Under the pieces are notes generated by a model that saw only the letters and a program-made list of their open reading frames with translations, made no database searches and had not been told where the DNA came from. The position numbers and the translations under genes were made by a program. Shown here piece by piece: positions 1-5,327 of a stretch of 5,327 nucleotides of DNA. This DNA is from Gammaproteobacteria bacterium (GTDB lineage: Bacteria; Pseudomonadota; Gammaproteobacteria; Immundisolibacterales; Immundisolibacteraceae): assembly GCA_003526065.1 (NCBI GenBank), contig DQBD01000107.1, forward strand, positions 1 through 5,327. Reading direction: 5' to 3'. Each line of letters starts with the position of its first letter. Within the stretch, counting starts at the first letter, position 1.

Positions 1-43
1 CCGGCACATCCAGTACATCGGACGCCGTTCAGGAAAATTGAGT

Positions 44-71
44 GAAAAACTGCGTGCGACTAGCGTTTTTT
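44..71. terminator. Possible bidirectional terminator hairpin
   Basis: AAAAAC at 45-50 can pair with GTTTTT at 65-70, extended by two GC pairs after a one-base bulge (52-53 with 63-64), around a loop of about 9 bases. T-runs appear at the 3' side on both strands. It lies about 85 bases past the phosphoribosyltransferase stop and could end that transcript, and also one from a plus-strand gene entering from the left. The stem has few GC pairs, so the call is weak; an A/T-rich promoter region is the alternative. The remainder of 1-154 shows no supported gene. Confidence 0.3.
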
Positions 72-154
72 GCGATCCGGCACCCCGTTCCGTCCGAGCG
101 GAAGGCACCGGGCACAGCCCATAAGGATAAACCGACCCGGCGCCGTCGTGAGCA

Positions 155-784
155 TCAACGCCCCGGGCCATGCCACGCGCCGAGCCATTCGGTGACGTCG
201 GCATCCTCGACTTGCCCAAATTCCTGGTAGTACTGACCGACCGAGTGAAAGTCCTCGGGTACCAGGGCGCAGACCACCGCATCGGCATGTCCGCGCAGAC
301 GCTCCATCGCTTGTGGCGATGCGACGCCGACAGCGACAGTCACGTGCGCCGGACGTCTGGCACGCACTGCATCCAGGGCAGCGATCAGCGTTGCGCCGGT
401 TGCCACCCCGTCGTCGACCACCACCACCGAGCGGCCGGCAGGATCGACCTGTGGCGCCCCGTACTGGGCGCGGCGCGCCGCCAGCAGCGCGCGCTGCCGT
501 TCGACCTCGCGGGCCAGATACGCGGGCTCAAGCCAGTCGGTAACGTCCGGGTTTACGTACACGTGACCCGCCTCGTCGACGGCGCCAACCGCATACTCCG
601 GATTGCCCGGAGCACCGAGCTTGCGCACCAGCACCAGGTCGAGGTCGCCTTCCAGCTCGGTGGCCAGGATCACGCCCATCGGTACCGCGCCGCGCGGCAC
701 CGCCAGGATCAGCGGCCGCTTGCCGCGAAGGTGCGACAAGCGCGTGGCCAGGCGCCGGGCGGCGTCTTCGCGATCCTTGAACAT
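155..784 (-). CDS. Stand-alone phosphoribosyltransferase-family protein
   Basis: A complete 209-residue protein of the type I phosphoribosyltransferase fold, the group known as predicted phosphoribosyltransferase (COG1926-like). It begins with FKDREDAARRLA, typical of this group, followed by AVPRGAVPMG at 28-37 and VLVRKLGAPGNPEYAVGAV at 51-69. The PRPP-binding loop is VVVVDDGVATGAT at 120-132, with the paired acidic residues DD. The C-terminal EDFHSVGQYYQEFGQV at 177-192 is also characteristic. Such proteins are predicted to bind 5-phosphoribosyl pyrophosphate, but their base or acceptor substrate is unknown, so no pathway is assigned. The GGAGG and family N-terminus support the ATG at 784. 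It lies 89 bases after azoR on the same strand, and could be a third member of that transcript or have its own promoter, not seen. Confidence 0.9.
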   Translation of the reverse strand: MFKDREDAARRLATRLSHLRGKRPLILAVPRGAVPMGVILATELEGDLDLVLVRKLGAPGNPEYAVGAVDEAGHVYVNPDVTDWLEPAYLAREVERQRALLAARRAQYGAPQVDPAGRSVVVVDDGVATGATLIAALDAVRARRPAHVTVAVGVASPQAMERLRGHADAVVCALVPEDFHSVGQYYQEFGQVEDADVTEWLGAWHGPGR

Positions 785-789
785 GACAA

Positions 790-794
790 CCTCC
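790..794 (-). promoter_or_regulatory. Shine-Dalgarno deciding the phosphoribosyltransferase start
   Basis: GGAGG on the minus strand lies 5 bases before the ATG at 784. It is the best ribosome binding site in the region and places the start at the family's usual N-terminus (FKDREDA), not at the upstream GTG (835) or ATG (805). Confidence 0.75.
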
Positions 795-805
795 GCAGCG
801 GCCAT

Positions 806-823
806 GGCCCGTGATGACGGGCC
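806..823. repeat. Hairpin upstream of the phosphoribosyltransferase gene
   Basis: GGCCCGT and ACGGGCC form a perfect 7-base stem around GATG. It is in the 89-base azoR-phosphoribosyltransferase gap, ending 12 bases before the GGAGG ribosome binding site. No T-run follows on the minus strand, so it is more likely a leader structure or mRNA-stability hairpin than a terminator. The rest of the gap is GC-rich, with two copies of CGGCGCCGG (823-831 and 843-851) and no clear promoter. Confidence 0.4.
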
Positions 824-873
824 GGCGCCGGGCACACAGCCGCGGCGCCGGTAGTGGCATCCTGCGCGGGGGA

Positions 874-1470
874 CTAAAGACCGGCGATGACCTCGGTCAG
901 GATCTTCTCGCCCGCTTCGGGACCGGCGGCGTCGAGCCCTTCGGCCACCACCTCCGCGTAACGGCAGTCGATGAACTCACACAGCCAGCGCAGGTAACTG
1001 GTCTGGAAGTTCGCCTGCGGCACGTCGGCATAGCGTCCGCCGCGGGTGGTCACCAGCGTCAAGGGCTTGCCTGCGCACAGGCCCTGCGGCCCCTGGCGGG
1101 TGTAGCGGAACAGCTCGCCCGGCTGCACCACCACATCCACGTAATGCTTGACCGCATACGGCAGGCTGAAATTCCACATCGGCGCGGCGATGACCACCTC
1201 GTCGGCCGCCACGAACTGCCGCGCCCACGTGGTCACCGAATCCCAGGCCGCACGCTGCGGATCGGTCAGCTCGGCACCGGCAGCCACGCTGCCCTTGGCC
1301 TGAGCCACCGGCCCATCCACCGCGGGCAGCGTGGAGGCGAACAGGTCCACCTCCTCCACCGACAAATCGGGATTGTGTGCCCGCCGCTTGTCCAACCAGG
1401 CATTGAGCAGGCGGCGGGTGCGTGATTGATCCCCCTTGGGCGTGAACGAGACAAGGAGCATCCGGCTCAT
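874..1470 (-). CDS. azoR: FMN-dependent NAD(P)H azoreductase / quinone reductase
   Basis: A complete 198-residue cytoplasmic flavoprotein of the AzoR (flavodoxin-like fold, NQO-related) family. These enzymes use NAD(P)H and FMN to carry out two-electron reduction of quinones and azo compounds, a detoxification role. Residues 5-20 (LLVSFTPKGDQSRTRR) form the first strand and FMN phosphate-binding loop. PMWNFSLP at 97-104 is the family's PM(Y/W)NF flavin-binding motif, and TTRGG at 141-145 is the second isoalloxazine-contacting loop, SRGG in E. coli AzoR. The length is close to the usual 200 or so. The ATG is 2 bases past the protease TGA, with GGAG 8 bases upstream; a GTG at 1476 overlapping the stop as GTGA is the alternative start. 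It is probably expressed from the protease promoter. The true substrate cannot be read from sequence; a quinone is at least as likely as an azo dye. Confidence 0.9.
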   Translation of the reverse strand: MSRMLLVSFTPKGDQSRTRRLLNAWLDKRRAHNPDLSVEEVDLFASTLPAVDGPVAQAKGSVAAGAELTDPQRAAWDSVTTWARQFVAADEVVIAAPMWNFSLPYAVKHYVDVVVQPGELFRYTRQGPQGLCAGKPLTLVTTRGGRYADVPQANFQTSYLRWLCEFIDCRYAEVVAEGLDAAGPEAGEKILTEVIAGL

Positions 1471-1472
1471 GG

Positions 1473-2879
1473 TCACTTCTCCGGCACCGACAGGGCGAGG
1501 AACAGCGGGTTGCCGCGGCGCTGCACCAGCATCGGTACCGCCCGCCCGGCGGGCAGCTTGTCGACCAGTTTCTTGAAATGGTCGACGTCCTTCACCTCGC
1601 TGTCACCGACCCGCAGGATCACGTCGCCGCGCGTCAGCCCGGCGCGGGCAGCCGGTCCGTCACCAACGCCCACCACCAGCACGCCGCCTTTCGGCACGTC
1701 GAGCCGGTCTCGCTGGACATCGTTCAGCTCGGTCACCGCCAACTTCAGCCGGCCACCCTGGGCACGCTCGTCGCGTGAACTGGTCGGGCCGGCCAGCTGT
1801 TCGGCATCCGGCAACTCGCCAATGACCACATTCAGCGTGCGCTGCTTGCCATCGCGCAGGACACGGACCTTGGCCTTGTCACCCACGTTGGCGTTGCCGA
1901 CCAGCGGCGGCAGATCTCCGGCGTTGCTCAGCGCCGTGTCATTGAAGGACAGGATGATGTCACCGCTCCTGAGGCCCGCCTCGGCAGCCGGACTGCCGGG
2001 CGCCACGCTGGCCACCAGCGCTCCCTGCGAGCGCTTGAGCCCGAACGACTGCGCCAGGGCCGGCGTCACCGGCTGCACCGTGACACCCAGGTAACCGTGC
2101 GAGGCCTGGCCGGAGTTCTCGATCTGCTTCGCCACGCGCATCGCCACCTTGATCGGGATGGCGAACGACAGACCCATGTAGCCACCCGTGCGGCTGTAGA
2201 TCTGGGAGTTGACGCCGATCACCTCCCCTTCGGCATTGAACAGCGGCCCACCGGAGTTACCCGGATTGACCGCCGCGTCGGTCTGGATGAACGGTACGTA
2301 GGCGTCGCTGGGCAGGGTGCGCCCGACAGCGCTGACGATGCCCGCGGTGGCGGTGTACTCGAGACCGAACGGCGAGCCGATGGCGAGCACCCATTCGCCG
2401 ACCTCGAGCGCATCCGAGTCGCCCACCTTCACCACCGGCAGGCCCTTCTCCTTGATGCGCAGCACCGCCACGTCGGTACGCTCGTCCAGCCCCACCAGTT
2501 CCGCCGGCTCCTCACGGTGATCCGACAGCTTCACCAGAATCTCGTCGGCGCCCTTGACCACGTGTGCGTTGGTCAGGATGGTGCCATCGGAGGAAATGAT
2601 GAAGCCCGACCCGAGCGAGCGCGCCTGCTGCTGCGGCACCCCGCCCGGCGGCGGCCCGAAGAACCGACGGAAGAACTCGTTCATGGGGTCGTCCGGATCC
2701 ATCGGCATGCCGGGAAACGGCGCTGCCTGCCGCTTCACCTTCTGCGTGGTGGAAATGTTCACCACCGCCGGACTGACGTCCTTGACCAGTTGCGTGAATT
2801 CCGGAAGCGCGGCCTGTGCGGTGCCAAAGACCGGCACTAACACCAGCGCAGCCACGAGAAAACCACGTAATGCGGACAT
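1473..2879 (-). CDS. mucD: DegP/MucD (HtrA) family periplasmic serine endoprotease
   Basis: A complete 468-residue periplasmic protease of the HtrA family, which degrades misfolded envelope proteins and in pseudomonads (MucD) restrains the AlgU stress response. Residues 1-23 are a signal peptide: short basic start, hydrophobic core, likely Sec cleavage after AQA. The trypsin-like domain has the full triad H106 (TNAHVV), D136 (ERTDVAVL) and S209 (GNSGGPL). A flexible loop rich in Pro, Asp and Phe at about 52-85 corresponds to the LA-loop region. PDZ1 spans about 260-355 (YLGVTVQ, carboxylate-binding region, GDIILSFN) and PDZ2 about 375-466 (GDVILRVG). Length and the phrases VPFIQTDAAVNPGNSGG and GLSFAIPI resemble MucD most, although DegQ/DegP is the broader safe name. 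The ATG at 2879 is chosen for its AAGGAG and for the signal peptide. A sigma-E-type promoter lies about 85 bases upstream, and the azoreductase gene follows after 2 bases. Confidence 0.95.
   Translation of the reverse strand: MSALRGFLVAALVLVPVFGTAQAALPEFTQLVKDVSPAVVNISTTQKVKRQAAPFPGMPMDPDDPMNEFFRRFFGPPPGGVPQQQARSLGSGFIISSDGTILTNAHVVKGADEILVKLSDHREEPAELVGLDERTDVAVLRIKEKGLPVVKVGDSDALEVGEWVLAIGSPFGLEYTATAGIVSAVGRTLPSDAYVPFIQTDAAVNPGNSGGPLFNAEGEVIGVNSQIYSRTGGYMGLSFAIPIKVAMRVAKQIENSGQASHGYLGVTVQPVTPALAQSFGLKRSQGALVASVAPGSPAAEAGLRSGDIILSFNDTALSNAGDLPPLVGNANVGDKAKVRVLRDGKQRTLNVVIGELPDAEQLAGPTSSRDERAQGGRLKLAVTELNDVQRDRLDVPKGGVLVVGVGDGPAARAGLTRGDVILRVGDSEVKDVDHFKKLVDKLPAGRAVPMLVQRRGNPLFLALSVPEK
1479..1482 (-). 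promoter_or_regulatory. Shine-Dalgarno of azoreductase inside the protease gene
   Basis: GGAG within the last codons of the protease gene lies 8 bases before the ATG at 1470. The alternative GTG at 1476 would leave only 2 bases of spacing, so the ATG is preferred. The arrangement implies translational coupling. Confidence 0.6.
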
Positions 2880-2884
2880 GTAAG

Positions 2885-2890
2885 CTCCTT
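2885..2890 (-). promoter_or_regulatory. Shine-Dalgarno deciding the protease start
   Basis: AAGGAG on the minus strand, inside an A-rich run, lies 5 bases before the ATG at 2879. It favours that ATG over the in-frame TTG at 2918, which would put extra charged residues in front of the signal peptide. Confidence 0.8.
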
Positions 2891-2902
2891 TTTTTATGGT
2901 GC

Positions 2903-2917
2903 TGCGCCGGCGGCGCA
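2903..2917. repeat. GC-rich hairpin upstream of the protease ribosome binding site
   Basis: TGCGCC and GGCGCA pair perfectly around a 3-base loop. On the minus strand the hairpin ends 12 bases before the AAGGAG ribosome binding site and is followed by a short A-tract. It would sit in the 5' leader and could influence ribosome access or mRNA stability. It lacks the U-tract of an intrinsic terminator. Confidence 0.4.
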
Positions 2918-2928
2918 AGCGGGCGGCA

Positions 2929-2944
2929 GCTGTCAGTCGACAGC
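2929..2944. repeat. Inverted repeat in the protease leader
   Basis: GCTGTC and GACAGC are perfect 6-base arms around AGTC. The repeat lies about 15 bases downstream of the expected transcription start and 49 bases upstream of the protease ATG. It could be a leader hairpin or a protein-binding site. It has no flanking T-run and its function is unknown. Confidence 0.4.
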
Positions 2945-2963
2945 ATCGCGCCGCACTGTGGCA

Positions 2964-2991
2964 TCAGACGGCGCGCTGGGCGGATAGTTCC
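2964..2991 (-). promoter_or_regulatory. Sigma-E (RpoE/AlgU)-type promoter of the protease gene
   Basis: On the minus strand GGAACT (plus 2991-2986) is followed after 17 bases by TCTGA (plus 2968-2964). Counted as GGAACTA the spacing is 16. The known RpoE/AlgU consensus is GAACTT at -35 and TCTGA or TCnnA at -10, spaced 16-17, so only the last base of the -35 differs. Transcription would start near 2957-2959, giving a leader of roughly 80 bases before the protease ATG. Genes of the DegP/MucD family are well-known members of this regulon, so position and target agree. The match is by eye, and the sigma factor itself is outside the window. Confidence 0.75.
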
Positions 2992-2994
2992 GCC
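2979..2994. repeat. Inverted repeat overlapping the -35 element
   Basis: On the plus strand GGCGGA and TCCGCC form perfect 6-base arms around the 4-base loop TAGT. The -35 hexamer of the proposed sigma-E promoter lies in the loop and one arm. It could be an operator at the promoter or a short hairpin in the 3' tail of ligA mRNA. No T-run follows on either strand, so it is not a canonical terminator. Confidence 0.4.
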
Positions 2995-3018
2995 TCACCG
3001 CCACCGCGCCGGCGCCCG

Positions 3019-5115
<2,097 letters not shown>

Positions 5116-5132
5116 TCATGTGTGCCCGCCGC

Positions 5133-5327
5133 TCAGGCGGTGGCCATGGCCACCGCCTCGTCCACGTCCACCGCCACCAGGCGCGACACGCCCGGCTCGG
5201 ACATGGTCACGCCGGTGAGCTGGCCGGCCAGCTCCATGGTGGTCTTGTTGTGGGTGATGACGATGAACTGCACGCGCGCCGACATTTCGCGCACCAGCGC
5301 GCAGAAACGGCCGACGTTGTGGTCGTC
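5133..5327 (-). CDS. smc: Smc chromosome segregation ATPase, C-terminal end (partial)
   Basis: These are the last 64 codons and the TGA stop of a gene whose 5' part lies beyond the right edge. The fragment begins at DDHNVGRF, which matches the Smc D-loop (LDDxNVxRF) just after the Walker B motif. It continues with [14 protein letters not shown], which contains the ITH switch-histidine segment, and ends with the typical tail [20 protein letters not shown]. Smc is an ABC-type ATPase that dimerises and, with ScpA and ScpB, organises and condenses the chromosome. The visible part belongs to the C-terminal half of the ATPase head, so the Walker A motif, coiled coils and hinge are not seen. It ends 32 bases before ligA on the same strand, which suggests co-transcription. 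Identification rests on recognised family motifs; a different SMC-like protein is unlikely because of the tail. Confidence 0.93.
   Translation of the reverse strand, partial: DDHNVGRFCALVREMSARVQFIVITHNKTTMELAGQLTGVTMSEPGVSRLVAVDVDEAVAMATA

Noticed and set aside
42..230. Plus-strand GTG frame of 62 codons with AGGA 7 bases upstream
   Set aside because: It overlaps the 3' end of the phosphoribosyltransferase gene in antisense, and its product is Arg/Pro-rich without any recognised feature.
170..814. Plus-strand open frame of 214 codons
   Set aside because: It is the antisense shadow of the phosphoribosyltransferase gene, whose family motifs are unambiguous. The product is low-complexity, Arg- and His-rich, with no recognisable domain.
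785..835. Upstream GTG (835) or ATG (805) starts for the phosphoribosyltransferase
   Set aside because: Both lie upstream of the strong GGAGG site, and the family's conserved N-terminus begins at the ATG at 784.
811..1425. Plus-strand open frame of 204 codons
   Set aside because: It is antisense to the azoreductase gene. High GC removes stop codons from opposite frames; no motif was seen in it.
1426..2840. Plus-strand open frames of 222 and 247 codons
   Set aside because: Both are antisense to the protease, which has a complete catalytic triad, signal peptide and PDZ domains. Their products are Ser/Thr/Arg- or His-rich with no family features.
2880..2918. Upstream TTG start extending the protease by 13 residues
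   Set aside because: It has no Shine-Dalgarno, falls in the hairpin region, and would put a highly basic stretch ahead of the signal peptide. The ATG at 2879 has AAGGAG at ideal spacing.
3006..3015. GC palindrome GCGCCGGCGC just after the ligA stop as a terminator
   Set aside because: There is no T-run on the minus strand after it, and such palindromes are frequent by chance at this GC content.

Overview
The window is a compact, GC-rich stretch of bacterial chromosome in which every recognisable gene lies on the minus strand, so it is read from right to left. The gene content suggests a gammaproteobacterium or a close relative. It has the SMC C-terminus next to ligA, a MucD/DegP-type periplasmic protease, and a promoter upstream of the protease that matches the RpoE/AlgU (sigma-E) consensus. 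No tRNA, rRNA, CRISPR array or insertion sequence was seen.

Layout from right to left: (1) 5327-5133 holds the last 64 codons of the chromosome-condensation ATPase Smc. (2) After 32 bases comes a complete ligA (5100-3019) for NAD+-dependent DNA ligase, all domains present. Its helix-hairpin-helix region carries an unusual low-GC, Lys/Glu/Arg-rich in-frame insertion of about 23 residues. The zipA gene that often sits between smc and ligA in gammaproteobacteria is absent here. (3) A 139-base spacer (3018-2880) contains the sigma-E-type promoter, three short inverted repeats and a strong ribosome binding site. (4) A DegP/MucD protease follows (2879-1473). (5) An FMN-dependent azoreductase/quinone reductase gene (1470-874) starts 2 bases after the protease stop, with its Shine-Dalgarno inside the protease gene. 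(6) After 89 bases lies a stand-alone phosphoribosyltransferase of unknown substrate (784-155). (7) 154-1 has no convincing gene; it holds an A/T-flanked weak hairpin that may be a terminator.

Functionally the window has two parts. The right part is chromosome maintenance (smc, ligA), probably co-transcribed. The left part looks like an envelope or redox stress unit: a sigma-E promoter drives a periplasmic quality-control protease and, by translational coupling, a cytoplasmic flavin reductase, with the phosphoribosyltransferase possibly as a third member. I see no previously undescribed multi-gene system. The points most worth a second look are the ligA insertion, the sigma-E promoter with overlapping palindrome, the protease-azoreductase coupling and the missing zipA.
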